From NCBI GenBank assembly GCA_964640655.1, contig CAZXFT010000011.1, forward strand, positions 43,391 to 107,390: a stretch of DNA of 64,000 bases, written 5' to 3'. The position numbers and the translations under genes were made by a program. This document shows positions 44,354-55,012 of the stretch, piece after piece (positions within the stretch are counted from its first letter, which is position 1; each line of letters starts with the position of its first letter). The DNA is from BJGO01 sp964640655. Lineage in GTDB: Bacteria > Bacteroidota > Bacteroidia > Chitinophagales > UBA10324. The notes beneath the pieces were generated by a model. The model was not told the origin of the DNA. It did not search any database and saw only the letters and a list, made by a program, of their open reading frames with translations.

Positions 44354-47300
44354 ATGCTCACCGAAATCAAGAATACAGCCACCGGCTATGAAGAAAACTT
44401 CAAGAAGATTTACGATGCACTTAACGAACAACAACGCTTGGCGGTTGACACCCTGCAAGGTCCTGTGCTTGTAGTGGCCGGCCCCGGAACAGGTAAGACA
44501 CAAATTATCTCAGCCCGCATTTGTAATCTACTGCGCACCGAAGATGATCAGGTGATGCCGCAAAATATCTTATGCCTGACATACACCGACAACGGCGCTA
44601 TGAGTATGCGCAAACGTTTGTTACAAATGATAGGCCCTGTAGCTCATCAGATTAAAATCTGCACCTTCCATAGTTTTTGCAACGATGTGATACAATCCAA
44701 TCTTGGTTATTTCGAAAAACGACAGTTAGAATTAATCAGCGATTTGGAGCGAGTAGATCTGATGGAAAAAATGATTAACGAGTTACCCAAGACACACGCT
44801 TTAAAAAGACTGAAAGGTGATTTGTATTATGATGTGCCGCTGCTAAATAATTTATTCAGCACAATGAAATCAGAAAACTGGATGCCCGAATATATACATC
44901 AATGTATAGATGCCTATCTCAACGATTTACCTAACCGAGATGAATACAGATACAAAAGACCCTATCGAAATTTTAAAGCAGGAGATGTGAAGCAAAATCT
45001 GATTGATGTTGAAGTGGAGAAGATGGATAAGCTGCGTGCCGCAGTGAACTTATACCCGGAATACACAGCATGCATGCGCGCATTGAATCGTTACGATTAT
45101 CAGGATATGATTTTGTGGGTTATAAAAGCATTTAAAGAATCGCCAAAAATGTTAGCACCATACAAGGAGATGTTTCGTTACATACTGGTTGATGAGTTTC
45201 AGGATACCAACGGTGCACAAAATGAGATACTGAATTTATTAACCGAAGACAAAGATTTCTTTCCAAATATTTTTTGTGTGGGAGATGATGATCAGAGTAT
45301 ATATGAATTTCAGGGAGCACGGATAAAGAACATTGCAGACTTTGCGCATAAGTATGCAAAAGCTATTACCATAGTCGTGTTAAGTGAAAATTACCGCAGT
45401 ACGCAGGTCATTATCGATGCTTCTAAAAAACTGATAGACCACAATACAGACAGGTTAATAAATGTGTTGGAAGGCCTAACGAAAGATATTAAAGCAGCTC
45501 GCATAGACCGAATTTCGTCCAAGACAACTCCGGTGCTAAAGGAATATTTCAATACGGCACAGGAAGAGGCAGGTGTTTGTTTACAAATAGAACAACTGAT
45601 TCAAAATGGGGTAAAGCCATCAGACATTGCGGTGCTGTATTACAAGCATGCGCAGGCGGAAAATCTGATCACCTATTTCAACCGCAAGGGAATACCCTAT
45701 CAGGTAAAGAAGAAGATCAATATTCTTCACCTGCCCATAACACAACAGATAGTAAGCATACTCCAATACATAGATACAGAGTTCCGTAAACCATACAGTG
45801 GAGAGGAGTTATTGTTTAACATGATGCACTATTACTTCTTTGGCATTCATCATCACGATATGGCATATATAGGGCAGTATATAAAAAGTAAAAGAGGACT
45901 AAACTGGCGTGATGTAATTACCCAGCATGAACATCATCGAAACATAAAACTCAAATCGAACGATGCCATAGAACATCTTGGAGCAAATCTATTGAAGTGG
46001 ATTGCCGACTCCGCCAATCTGACTTTGCAGATGTTGTTTGAAAAAATTATTTATGAAAGCGGATTGATTGCATATATATCCAATCATAAAGAGCGCTATC
46101 ACTACATGGAGGAACTGAATACATTTTTTGATTTCGTCAAACTGCAAAACAGTAAGAACCCAAAGCTCAAAATCAGTGAGCTGGTAACTATGCTTGAGCA
46201 AATGGAGCAACACAATATTTCACTCGACATTATCAAAACCGTGTATCGCGAAGAAGGTGTGGTATTTAGTTCCTGTCATGGAGCAAAAGGAAGTGAGTAT
46301 CGTCATGTGTTTATTATCGGCTGTGTAAAAGACAAATGGGAAAAGTCTTCGGGCAACAACAGAAATTATTCTTTGCCTGATACACTTACCTATTCAACTA
46401 CCGAAAATCAAATGGAAGCTTCACGAAGATTGTTTTATGTGGCACTTACACGCGCTGAGGAGTTTTTATACTTATCCTACTATCGTTTCACCAACGAACA
46501 GAAGGAAGTGGAACGCTCAGTTTTTGTTGATGAAACAGAGCTTGAAGCAAGTGTTGTTCAGTTAGACAATGAAATATTGTTCAAATATCAGTGTACGCTT
46601 GCGAGTGCAACAGAACCACATGTTTTTATGCCTGATGCAGCTTATTTGAAGTCGAGAGTAGAAAACTTTACATTCAGTCATTCCTCTATGGATGCTTACT
46701 TAAAATGTCCACTATCATTTTATTTCAATAAGATTTTAAATATGCCTTCTGCAAAAAATGATACGCTTGTTTTTGGCAATGCGGTGCATCAAGCGTTGGA
46801 GTTTTTGTTCAACGAAATGAAAAAGCAAGGAGGGCAGTTCCCTCCGGTAGAAGTTGCCCTCAAACAATTTGAATGGTTTATGTACAAGGAGCGTGAAGCT
46901 TTTACCGATGTGCAGTTTGAAAACAGAACGCATCTGGGTAAAGATGTGCTTGTTGAATATTACAATACTCATGTTACCCGGTGGCACAAACAAGTTGATC
47001 TAGAATATCGCATCAGTGGCGTACAGATTGAAGGAGTGCCCTGCATAGGATTTGCCGATAAAATAGAGTGGTACGATAACGGTGTGGTGGTAGTGGATTA
47101 TAAAACGGGTCAGGTTGAAAAATCGGTGAAAGAATTAAACGCCCCAACCGACACCAATGATGGCGGCAGCTACTGGCGACAGATGTATTTCTACAAACTA
47201 TTGCTGGATGCTGATTCGCATCGTAGACGTGTAAACATGCTGCGTGGTGAATTTCACTTTGTAGAGAAAAGCAAACAAGACCGTTACGAAGTGAAGGTCA

Positions 47301-47458
47301 TAGAAATAAAACCAGAATACTTAACATGGATGCGCTCTAAAATCAAAGAGGTATATCAAAAAATTCAGAATCTGGAGTTTGATAAAGGATGTAATGAAGA
47401 TGATTGTCGCTGGTGCAATTTTGTTAAACAAAACCGAATCAGTTTTGAGATGAAGTAA
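44354..47458 (+). CDS. UvrD/Rep-type helicase fused to PD-(D/E)XK nuclease
   Basis: 1034 residues. Superfamily 1A helicase: Q-motif LNEQQRLAVDT (about 23-33), Walker A AGPGTGKT (42-49), LVDEFQDTNGAQ (motif II), GDDDQSIYEFQGA (motif III) and VALTRAEEFLYLSYYRF (motif VI). The C-terminal 260 residues are a PD-(D/E)XK_1 nuclease: FSHSSMDAYLKCPLSFYF, VFGNAVHQALEFLF, GFADKIEW and VVVDYKTGQ. A Cys in KCPLSF plus C-x4-C-x2-C at the end (CNEDDCRWC) could hold an Fe-S cluster as in AddB. Probable role: double-strand break end processing. Confidence 0.88.
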   Translation: MLTEIKNTATGYEENFKKIYDALNEQQRLAVDTLQGPVLVVAGPGTGKTQIISARICNLLRTEDDQVMPQNILCLTYTDNGAMSMRKRLLQMIGPVAHQIKICTFHSFCNDVIQSNLGYFEKRQLELISDLERVDLMEKMINELPKTHALKRLKGDLYYDVPLLNNLFSTMKSENWMPEYIHQCIDAYLNDLPNRDEYRYKRPYRNFKAGDVKQNLIDVEVEKMDKLRAAVNLYPEYTACMRALNRYDYQDMILWVIKAFKESPKMLAPYKEMFRYILVDEFQDTNGAQNEILNLLTEDKDFFPNIFCVGDDDQSIYEFQGARIKNIADFAHKYAKAITIVVLSENYRSTQVIIDASKKLIDHNTDRLINVLEGLTKDIKAARIDRISSKTTPVLKEYFNTAQEEAGVCLQIEQLIQNGVKPSDIAVLYYKHAQAENLITYFNRKGIPYQVKKKINILHLPITQQIVSILQYIDTEFRKPYSGEELLFNMMHYYFFGIHHHDMAYIGQYIKSKRGLNWRDVITQHEHHRNIKLKSNDAIEHLGANLLKWIADSANLTLQMLFEKIIYESGLIAYISNHKERYHYMEELNTFFDFVKLQNSKNPKLKISELVTMLEQMEQHNISLDIIKTVYREEGVVFSSCHGAKGSEYRHVFIIGCVKDKWEKSSGNNRNYSLPDTLTYSTTENQMEASRRLFYVALTRAEEFLYLSYYRFTNEQKEVERSVFVDETELEASVVQLDNEILFKYQCTLASATEPHVFMPDAAYLKSRVENFTFSHSSMDAYLKCPLSFYFNKILNMPSAKNDTLVFGNAVHQALEFLFNEMKKQGGQFPPVEVALKQFEWFMYKEREAFTDVQFENRTHLGKDVLVEYYNTHVTRWHKQVDLEYRISGVQIEGVPCIGFADKIEWYDNGVVVVDYKTGQVEKSVKELNAPTDTNDGGSYWRQMYFYKLLLDADSHRRRVNMLRGEFHFVEKSKQDRYEVKVIEIKPEYLTWMRSKIKEVYQKIQNLEFDKGCNEDDCRWCNFVKQNRISFEMK

Positions 47459-47499
47459 GCCACGCTTACTTTAGCCAACGATAAAACTCTATTCAAGTT

Positions 47500-47910
47500 A
47501 TGTTACAGCGAATTCAAACTGTTTATTTATTGATAGCCACTGTACTGTCTTTTTTCTCACTTGCTCTTGATTTATTTATTCAAAACGCATTTGTTATTTC
47601 CGCTACAGCTCATGTAGCCCTACTAATAGCCGGCTCTTTGATGATAGCTGACACAGTAGCTCCAATATTTTTATATACCAACAGAAATCTTCAAAAACGA
47701 CTTTGTTACATGGCCATATTTATGCAATTACTGTTCATAGTTGCATTAATTGTAACTGTATCTAAAACTGCTCCCGGCGGCCTAAAAGGTATTGAAGGTT
47801 TTCAGGTAGCGGCAACATTTCCAGTCATTAACATTATTCTGATATACTTAGCAATACGTGGTATTAATAAAGACGAGAACCTGATTAAATCTATGGACAG
47901 GTTGAGGTAA
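47500..47910 (+). CDS. DUF4293-type integral membrane protein
   Basis: 136 residues, four hydrophobic helices (about 5-28, 33-56, 68-85, 104-120). The start MLQRIQTVYLLIATVLSFF and the motif RIQTxYLL are those of the DUF4293 family. Function unknown. Followed immediately by a bidirectional terminator. Confidence 0.82.
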   Translation: MLQRIQTVYLLIATVLSFFSLALDLFIQNAFVISATAHVALLIAGSLMIADTVAPIFLYTNRNLQKRLCYMAIFMQLLFIVALIVTVSKTAPGGLKGIEGFQVAATFPVINIILIYLAIRGINKDENLIKSMDRLR

Positions 47911-47945
47911 AAAAAAGAGGCAATCTGTTTGATTGCCTCTTTTTT
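47911..47945. terminator. Bidirectional rho-independent terminator
   Basis: A perfect stem GAGGCAATC / GATTGCCTC (47917-47925 with 47931-47939) extended by A:T pairs, loop TGTTT, and T-runs on both strands. It ends both the DUF4293 gene and the convergent protease gene. Confidence 0.9.
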
Positions 47946-47963
47946 TTATTTCAGTATTAGGTG

Positions 47964-50900
47964 TTATCTCTGTATGACTAAACCTTTGTTAATACTAAAT
48001 TGATTATTCTGTATTTGAATATTATAGTATCCTGAAGGTAGTGATTCATTAAATTGTATCGAATTGTTTCCTCCTTCAAGGTTTAATGTTTTAATTATTA
48101 GTTCCTGACCTAATGCATTGATGATTTTTATTGATACAAGGGTTTCAATTTCAGAAAAAATAGAGACTGTGAAATTTCCAGATGTTGGATTAGGGTACAA
48201 AGAAACATCGTGAATCAAATCATCTTCCGAAAAGCGAGCAGCAGTTAAGAAGCCATTCATTGTGGTGAAATTTGAAAACTCATTATTGGTGTTACAAAGC
48301 GTTCTCATTTGAAATTCGTATGTTGAATTAGCGGTAAGTCCTGTAATTATTTTAGAAGTATTCGGCGCCGGAACAACTATTGGAGTCCAGTTAGTGTTAC
48401 CAATTTTCCTGTAGCGAAGGCGGTATTGAGCTGCATCATTTACGGCAGACCAAGAGATTGTTGCAGTATTTGCTGTAGTAGCAACTACTTGTATATTATT
48501 CGGTTTAACACAGCCTTGTAGAGTCGTAAATTGAAAACCTGTCCAGGGGGATAATTGAGCGCCAGCATTATCGCATACCGATCTAATTTCTACATGATAT
48601 GTAGTTGAAGGATCTAAATTAGTTAGGCTTTTGGTTAAGGTAGTGCTTTGAACTGTATTGGTGTCATTTGTAGTTGTATTTATATATCTGATTCTGTACT
48701 TAACAGCGGGGTTGCAATTAAACTCCCAAGTAAGCTGTGCTGATGTTTTTGTTATGTCAATTGCTTGAATATTTTTTACTGGTGAGCACAATAAAGTTGT
48801 AATATTTCGTGAACGTCTTGCAATAGTTTGAAATGTGCCGGTTGGGTCTTCTGTGCAAGTGCCTGTTACATCTATATAATAGCTTGTAAGTGGGGATATA
48901 GCGTTATCTGAAATTGCAACATTTCCATTTCCGGTTACAAACTGAGTATAAACAACATTATTAGTATTAACATCCTTAACATCTATATTATAGAACACAC
49001 TGTTAGTTTCATTTTGTAAGTCAATATCAAACCCACAAGCTGTAATTTTTGATATACTCAATTCAGGTACGTAAAGATTGTTTGCGGCAACCTGAATTTT
49101 ACGATTAAAACATTGTTGACCATTTGAGCTAACAATGAGCTTGTAAGTACCGGGTGTATTAGCCGTTACTGAGGGGTCAACAAGTGGATACGGCTCAAAA
49201 ACGTTGGAGTTATTCTCCTTAAACCATGAGTAAGTAGTATTGCTGAAATCTCCACCTTTTGAAGTTGTTTCAATAAAACCGGTTCCAAGACAAGGGGCAT
49301 TGGTTACATTTTTAATACGAACCTCAGGACAAGGTAATCCTCTGAAAATGCCTGCATCTGTAGTGCACCACATCGTGTTATTTGCATCAAAACATATGCC
49401 TCGGATATTATTGGAAGGCAATCCTTGTGCAGTTGTATAGATAGTCCACCTTGCTGCATTTTGAATATTTCCGCCATCAATTTTAATAAGACCGGCTGTG
49501 GTTCCAATCCAGATATTACCATCAAAGTCTTCCGCAATTGCATTATTATTAACATTAGCTCCTGCGGGATAAGGCAATGAGGCATCTCCGAAAGTAAATA
49601 AGTTGGCATTACCCATTGAGCTTGGAAACTTTACGTAAATCCCTTGTTGTGATGTTGCTATTCCTAGCCAAACTCTTCCGCTTTTATCACAATGTATGGC
49701 ACGTACTCTTGGCGAACCTGTTGTGTTATCAAAGTTTAAGCCCGGTAGAGAAACATTCCCTAAATATTGTATAATGCCTAAAGTTGTGTTATATCGTGCA
49801 ACATACGGTGCGGAACAGTTTCCGCTTATACAAGAACGATCAACAGATACCCAAATCTCATCATCATTATCTGTCGGGCCATCTAAGACGGTGCCAATGG
49901 CTAAGCATCTAACATCTTCTAATGGAAGACCTGAATCCCCTGCATAATGCCCATCCGCAAATAATAATAAATTATTATCAGCATAAAGAAAACCACCTTC
50001 ATTGATTGAAGCATCGGGATTAATATGTTGTCCACAAGCGGCCCACATATCTCCTTCATCGTCAATACATACACTATTTACTAACCGTGAAGGAAGTTGG
50101 TTAAATCCTGAGCCATCAACAATAGACCCGATTTTTGTAAAACTAAAACTATTCGCAGATCCAAAACGACGGACGCCTCCACCACTTGAATTTGTTAATT
50201 GCGATGATGCTACAAACACATTCCCGTTTTTATCTGAAACCATGTGTCTGACTAAATGACTGGTTAGTGTTGGCTCCTGTTCCCAGGTTCCATTGCTGTC
50301 GTTATATCTGTACAAACCATTATTAGTAGTTCCAGCCCACATTTCACCATTTTTACCTCGAACAACAGAGCGAAATGAGTTAGATGGGAAAACAGATGTA
50401 TTTGAAGTATTCCACACCTTAAAAGTAGCATCCACATTAAATTCTGAAGTAGCTAATGCATTATTACTCACATCAACTAAAGAGTTTCTAGGACCTCCTG
50501 GTTTTAATGTGTTACGAATTACTGTTTTTTGACTGTCTGTAAACATATACCTCGATAAATCATAATTGGTGTCCATGATATTCATAAACATTATACCCTT
50601 GCTTATGAGCGATGGCGAACAAACATCAAAAAGAGGAAAAAAAGTGTTCCCTAAAGGTGAAACATTGAAGCCAAAATCACTTTGTTTTGGTGTATCAGCC
50701 AGGTTATCATCACCAGCGCAAAGGGGCTCGTCTCCGTGAGTATGAAACAATCCTAAATAATGTCCTATCTCGTGTGTTAAGGTTGATATACCACTTCCTG
50801 TAAGAGAAGTTGGTACTATTCCGAACAGAGTGTAATCAACTATAACACCATCTTGGCCCTCTGCTGCGGGACAATCTCCCGGAAAAACTGCAATACCATT

Positions 50901-51449
50901 CAGGCCGTTGTCAAGATCACAAACCCATATATTTAAGTAATTATCAGTATCCCAAGCATCTCTTCCTCCGAGTGCGGACTTTTTAACATCATTTACTGAA
51001 CAAGGGCCACCGTTATCATTAAAAACTCCGTGTGCAGTCTGTGTTCTGGTGATGCCATTAGTTGGAAATCCATCAGGGTCTGTCTTTGCAAATTCAAATC
51101 TGATTTTCGTATCTCCCGCGTTAACATCTTTAAATGCAAAAGGAATATTAATGCTTCTGCTCGTATTACCCGAATAGAATCTATTTAACTCCTCAATCTG
51201 TCTGTAGATCAAACTGTCATGAATATTCTCAAAGCCATTACTCCAAACAACATGAACTACAATAGGTATTGTATAAACAGTGCTTTCATCATCTCTTGAA
51301 GTAAAGTTGCTATAGAGTTTACCTACTAGTTCAGGGTTTGCCATACTCCACTCCTTGTAAGTTTGTTTATTGCCGCAATCTTTCTGTGCTTTCAGTCCTT
51401 GTATAGAAAAGATTAATGAGGCAATTAATAGTAACTGTATTTTTTTCAT
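47964..51449 (-). CDS. Secreted M43-family zinc metalloprotease with beta-propeller, FN3 domains and T9SS sorting domain
   Basis: 1161 residues. Signal peptide 1-21. Pappalysin-like catalytic domain 55-315: the zinc motif HEIGHYLGLFH at 226-236 (HExxHxxGxxH) and MFMNIMD as Met-turn. About 340-720: repeats of the form GEMWAGTTNNGLYRY / GNIWIGTTAGLIKI, matching two-component-regulator propeller (Reg_prop) blades, here in a secreted protein and not in a sensor kinase. About 890-1070: two FN3 domains (AQLTWEFNC, ATISWSAVNDAAQYRL). Last 80 residues: T9SS type A domain (VSLYPNPTSGNFTVSI). Expected to be an extracellular or surface protease. Single-gene unit with TACATTTG promoter. Confidence 0.85.
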   Translation of the reverse strand: MKKIQLLLIASLIFSIQGLKAQKDCGNKQTYKEWSMANPELVGKLYSNFTSRDDESTVYTIPIVVHVVWSNGFENIHDSLIYRQIEELNRFYSGNTSRSINIPFAFKDVNAGDTKIRFEFAKTDPDGFPTNGITRTQTAHGVFNDNGGPCSVNDVKKSALGGRDAWDTDNYLNIWVCDLDNGLNGIAVFPGDCPAAEGQDGVIVDYTLFGIVPTSLTGSGISTLTHEIGHYLGLFHTHGDEPLCAGDDNLADTPKQSDFGFNVSPLGNTFFPLFDVCSPSLISKGIMFMNIMDTNYDLSRYMFTDSQKTVIRNTLKPGGPRNSLVDVSNNALATSEFNVDATFKVWNTSNTSVFPSNSFRSVVRGKNGEMWAGTTNNGLYRYNDSNGTWEQEPTLTSHLVRHMVSDKNGNVFVASSQLTNSSGGGVRRFGSANSFSFTKIGSIVDGSGFNQLPSRLVNSVCIDDEGDMWAACGQHINPDASINEGGFLYADNNLLLFADGHYAGDSGLPLEDVRCLAIGTVLDGPTDNDDEIWVSVDRSCISGNCSAPYVARYNTTLGIIQYLGNVSLPGLNFDNTTGSPRVRAIHCDKSGRVWLGIATSQQGIYVKFPSSMGNANLFTFGDASLPYPAGANVNNNAIAEDFDGNIWIGTTAGLIKIDGGNIQNAARWTIYTTAQGLPSNNIRGICFDANNTMWCTTDAGIFRGLPCPEVRIKNVTNAPCLGTGFIETTSKGGDFSNTTYSWFKENNSNVFEPYPLVDPSVTANTPGTYKLIVSSNGQQCFNRKIQVAANNLYVPELSISKITACGFDIDLQNETNSVFYNIDVKDVNTNNVVYTQFVTGNGNVAISDNAISPLTSYYIDVTGTCTEDPTGTFQTIARRSRNITTLLCSPVKNIQAIDITKTSAQLTWEFNCNPAVKYRIRYINTTTNDTNTVQSTTLTKSLTNLDPSTTYHVEIRSVCDNAGAQLSPWTGFQFTTLQGCVKPNNIQVVATTANTATISWSAVNDAAQYRLRYRKIGNTNWTPIVVPAPNTSKIITGLTANSTYEFQMRTLCNTNNEFSNFTTMNGFLTAARFSEDDLIHDVSLYPNPTSGNFTVSIFSEIETLVSIKIINALGQELIIKTLNLEGGNNSIQFNESLPSGYYNIQIQNNQFSINKGLVIQR

Positions 51450-51465
51450 AGGGTTAAAATTTTGT

Positions 51466-51473
51466 CAAATGTA
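51466..51473 (-). promoter_or_regulatory. -7 element TACATTTG of the M43 protease gene
   Basis: TACATTTG on the minus strand matches TAnnTTTG. It lies 16 bp upstream of the ATG. A TTTTTTG further upstream at 51487-51493 is closer than the usual 19-21 bp spacing, so the -33 element is uncertain. Confidence 0.55.
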
Positions 51474-51797
51474 TCTAACCTGATTACAAAAAAGCATCCC
51501 TAATTATAGTGAGATTATTTTGAGATCCTGTTCTACTATGTACTATGGTCCATAGTCTTGCAGTAAGGCTGTTTATTTTCTGTGTGAAGAAAAAAATATG
51601 TTAATCACACGCCTTATGACAAAGTACGTAGAGGTTTAATTATTGAGATTACTGAATATAGATTAATAGATAAATGTTTTAGGTGATTATTATGGAATGT
51701 AAAATGCAGAGTTTAGAACAATCTAATTTTTGTTTTCTTTATGAGGGTATATAGTTGCCGGTAATAGACCTTCACAAATGTTATAGATCATTAAACT
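51474..51797. other. Intergenic, no gene seen
   Basis: 324 bp of AT-rich sequence between the divergent or tail-facing genes for the protease and YifB. No open frame of note, no hairpin with T-tract and no tRNA-like fold. A stretch near 51536-51552 contains a weak ACTATGTACTATGGTCCATAG inverted repeat-like pattern but without a clear role. Confidence 0.45.
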
Positions 51798-53342
51798 TTA
51801 TAGCCCATACCAGCTGTCCTTATCCAAACTGCGGTATTGAATTGCTTCAGCTAAATGTTCGGTTTTAATATCAGGACTTGCATCCAGGTCGGCAATGGTA
51901 CGCGATACTTTTAATATGCGATCATATGCGCGTGCAGAAAGTCCCAGTTTCTCCATGGCAGTCTTGAGTAAATTTTCTCCCGCTGTTGTAATGGTGCAGA
52001 TTTCACGCATAAGCTTGTTGCTCATTTGAGCATTACAATATATTTCTTTATGTGACTTGAAGCGCTCTGACTGAATTTGCCTCGCTCTGATTACACGCTC
52101 TCTGATGTTTGCACTTTTCTCTGATTGCTTAATCTGTGTCAACTCACTGAATGGAACCGGTGTTACTTCCACATGTAAGTCAATACGATCTAACAAAGGA
52201 CCTGAAATTTTATTCATATACTTCTGCACTACTCCGGGTGCACATACACACTCCTTTTCAGGATGATTATAATAACCACACGGACATGGATTCATAGATG
52301 CCACCAACATGAAATTAGCAGGATACTCCACACTCATCTTAGAACGCGAAATAGAAATTCTTCTTTCCTCCATTGGCTGACGAAGCACCTCTAACACAGT
52401 TCTCTTAAACTCAGGCAATTCATCTAAAAATAATACGCCATTGTGTGCCAATGAAATTTCTCCGGGTTGCGGATTGGAGCCACCACCAACCAATGCCACA
52501 TCGCTAACGGTATGATGTGGTGCACGAAATGGTCTGATTGAAATCAAAGAGCCTGCTTTTTTCATCTTACCGGCAACAGAATGAATCTTGGTGGTTTCCA
52601 ATGCTTCCTGCAATGTGAGTGGAGGTAAAATAGTTGGCAGTCGTTTGGCCAACATCGTTTTACCGGCACCGGGTGGACCAATCAATATAGCATTATGTCC
52701 GCCGGCAGCAGCTATTTCTAATGCACGTTTAATATTTTCTTGTCCCTTCACATCGCTGAAGTCCAGATCTATATCTATTTGCGATTGTGCAAATTCAGCT
52801 CTTGTGTCAACAACCACCTTCTCAGGAACTTTTGTTCCTTCCAACAAATCAATTACCTCTTGCAGCGACTCCACACCGTACACATCAAGATTATTGACAA
52901 TTGCGGCTTCGCGTGCATTTTGTTTTGGAAGTATAAATCCTTTAAAATTTTCTTTACGTGCTTGTATGGCTATAGGCAATACCCCTTTGATGGGTTGCAA
53001 TCCTCCATCAAGAGATAGCTCACCCATTATAATATAGTCGTTCAGGTTATCGCAAAGCAACTGACCCGATGAAGCAAGAATACCAATGGCAATAGTCAGG
53101 TCATATGCAGAGCCTTCTTTCTTGATATCGGCAGGAGCCAGATTAACCACCAACTTCTGTCGCGGCATTTTCTTATCAATGTATTTCAATGCAGCTTCGA
53201 TGCGGTACAAACTTTCGCGCACAGCACCTTCTGCCAGCCCGACCATAGCGTATTTCAATTCGCCGCTGCCGATATATGTTTCAACAGTAACTGTAATTGC
53301 ATTGATGCCAGAAACGGCACTGCCAAATGTTTTTACAAGCAT
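51798..53342 (-). CDS. YifB/ComM-type Mg-chelatase-like AAA ATPase
   Basis: 514 residues from ATG 53340-53342 ([12 protein letters not shown], the family's usual start; an upstream in-frame start would add four residues). N-terminal ChlI-like domain (1-170), AAA+ domain with Walker A GPPGAGKT and Walker [10 protein letters not shown], then [15 protein letters not shown], a cysteine cluster typical of YifB, and [10 protein letters not shown]. ComM promotes branch migration in natural transformation in some bacteria; the role here is inferred. Next to thiL with 42 bp between. Confidence 0.9.
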   Translation of the reverse strand: MLVKTFGSAVSGINAITVTVETYIGSGELKYAMVGLAEGAVRESLYRIEAALKYIDKKMPRQKLVVNLAPADIKKEGSAYDLTIAIGILASSGQLLCDNLNDYIIMGELSLDGGLQPIKGVLPIAIQARKENFKGFILPKQNAREAAIVNNLDVYGVESLQEVIDLLEGTKVPEKVVVDTRAEFAQSQIDIDLDFSDVKGQENIKRALEIAAAGGHNAILIGPPGAGKTMLAKRLPTILPPLTLQEALETTKIHSVAGKMKKAGSLISIRPFRAPHHTVSDVALVGGGSNPQPGEISLAHNGVLFLDELPEFKRTVLEVLRQPMEERRISISRSKMSVEYPANFMLVASMNPCPCGYYNHPEKECVCAPGVVQKYMNKISGPLLDRIDLHVEVTPVPFSELTQIKQSEKSANIRERVIRARQIQSERFKSHKEIYCNAQMSNKLMREICTITTAGENLLKTAMEKLGLSARAYDRILKVSRTIADLDASPDIKTEHLAEAIQYRSLDKDSWYGL

Positions 53343-53396
53343 AAGTCCACGCAATTTAGTTTTTAAGATGAGAATACAAATACCTGCATCTTTCTG

Positions 53397-54440
53397 CTAA
53401 GACTTCCTGAAAGCGTTCCATCCCTGTGCAACGAGCTCGTGCACATTACCTCCCCTGGTAATTATAACTGCAGGTTCATTTAGTCCGGTCATATAACCTA
53501 TCACCGAGAAATGATGATTGTCTTTGACTTTATCATAGTCATCCTGTGTGATGGTAAACAGCAGTTCATAGTCTTCGCCGCCACTTAATGCACACATCGT
53601 AGGGTCTATGTTAAATTTAAATGCTGCTTCGCGTGCCTCTTCACTAATCGGAATTTTCTCTTCATAAAGATTGCACCCCAATCCTGATTGCTCACACAGA
53701 TGAAGTATCTCAGATGATAGCCCATCAGAAATATCAATCATAGAAGTAGGCAGAATGTTATTCTTCTCAAAATATTCAATCACATCGCGGCGCGCTTCGG
53801 GCTTTAGTTGTCTTCCAACCAAATAAGCCTGGTTTTCCAGATCCGGTGTAATGTTCGGATTCTCTATAAAAATTTGTTTTTCACGTTCCAAAAACTGCAA
53901 ACCCAAATAGGCAGCACCTAAATCGCCACTCACACACAGCAAATCTCCTTCCTTGGCAGTGCTGCGCAATACATAACGCTCAGGGGTTACTTCACCTATA
54001 GCCGTAATAGAAATAACTAATCCTTTTTGAGAGGAAGTGGTGTCGCCGCCGATCAGGTCAACCTCATATTTTTCGCAGGCATGCTTTATTCCAGAATAAA
54101 TTTCTTCCAGAGCTTCCACTGAAAATCTATTGCTTACGGCAATGCTTACTGTTATTTGTGTAGGCTTGGCATTCATAGCATACACATCCGAAAGGTTTAC
54201 CATCACCGCTTTGTAGCCCAAATGCTGCAAAGGCATATACATCAGGTCAAAGTGAATACCTTCTATAAGTAAGTCAGTAGTAATTACAAGTTGCTTGTCT
54301 CTGTTTTGTATCACTGCCGCATCATCCCCGTTGCCAACTACTGTGCTATTATTTTTAATTTCAAAGGGAGTGGTTAGTCGTTTGATTAAGCCAAACTCTC
54401 CTAATGTTCCTATGTCGGTTCTTTTTTGTTCGCCATTCAT
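53397..54440 (-). CDS. thiL: Thiamine-monophosphate kinase
   Basis: 347 residues, normal. The PurM-like ATP-grasp start reads GEFGLIKRLTTPF, then GNGDDAAVI, the NLSDVYAMNAKP metal-binding region and GGDTTSSQKGLVISITAIGE. Phosphorylates thiamine monophosphate to thiamine diphosphate, the cofactor of KorB in this window. The CATCTTTG element at 54445-54452 on this strand lies 4 nt before the ATG, so the mRNA may be leaderless. Confidence 0.92.
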   Translation of the reverse strand: MNGEQKRTDIGTLGEFGLIKRLTTPFEIKNNSTVVGNGDDAAVIQNRDKQLVITTDLLIEGIHFDLMYMPLQHLGYKAVMVNLSDVYAMNAKPTQITVSIAVSNRFSVEALEEIYSGIKHACEKYEVDLIGGDTTSSQKGLVISITAIGEVTPERYVLRSTAKEGDLLCVSGDLGAAYLGLQFLEREKQIFIENPNITPDLENQAYLVGRQLKPEARRDVIEYFEKNNILPTSMIDISDGLSSEILHLCEQSGLGCNLYEEKIPISEEAREAAFKFNIDPTMCALSGGEDYELLFTITQDDYDKVKDNHHFSVIGYMTGLNEPAVIITRGGNVHELVAQGWNAFRKS

Positions 54441-54482
54441 TTTGCAAAGATGCGCAGATGAACTTATTGAATTTGCGCTATG

Positions 54483-54490
54483 TACTTTTG
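54483..54490 (+). promoter_or_regulatory. -7 element TACTTTTG of the YcxB-like gene
   Basis: TACTTTTG matches TAnnTTTG, followed by CGGCAACA. ATG is 15 bp downstream. The -33 region is weak. Confidence 0.55.
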
Positions 54491-54505
54491 CGGCAACATT
54501 AAACT

Positions 54506-55012
54506 ATGATTAAAGCAAAGCTCACCTATAGCGTAGAGAATTTACAAAAAGCATTTTCAACCCATACCAATAAAGTATTCCCCATCAGAGGAAGAATATT
54601 GTTATATCTCGGTTTGCTCTTACTATGGACCGGTCTGGTACTCTTACTCATCAACTACACACAGCAGGTAAAACCAGCCTATGTGTTTTATATTCTAGCT
54701 GGTTTAATATTTATTGCAGTGCATTTTTTTACGACAAAGAATTTAGGCAAGCAGGCATATAAACAATTGAAAAACCGTGCGGCACTGGAATACAACTTTT
54801 CGTTTTCTGATAATGGGTTTGATATAGAAGCCGAAAACTCAAAACAGCATTACGACTGGAGCGCCATAACTAAAGCCGTTATTCATAAAGACCTTGTGAT
54901 GCTTTACGTATCAAAGCAAACCTTTTATTTTGTTCAAAGCATCAATATCATTGAAGGCAGCATGGACAACCTGCAAGAATTAGTAAACAGTAAGGTAAAA
55001 ACAATATTATAA
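54506..55012 (+). CDS. YcxB-like membrane protein
   Basis: 168 residues. Two transmembrane helices (about 32-50 and 58-75), then a soluble C-terminal domain ending as in YcxB ([26 protein letters not shown]). Function unknown. Divergent from thiL with 65 bp between. Its 3' end overlaps the convergent dehydratase by 6 nt. Confidence 0.7.
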   Translation: MIKAKLTYSVENLQKAFSTHTNKVFPIRGRILLYLGLLLLWTGLVLLLINYTQQVKPAYVFYILAGLIFIAVHFFTTKNLGKQAYKQLKNRAALEYNFSFSDNGFDIEAENSKQHYDWSAITKAVIHKDLVMLYVSKQTFYFVQSINIIEGSMDNLQELVNSKVKTIL

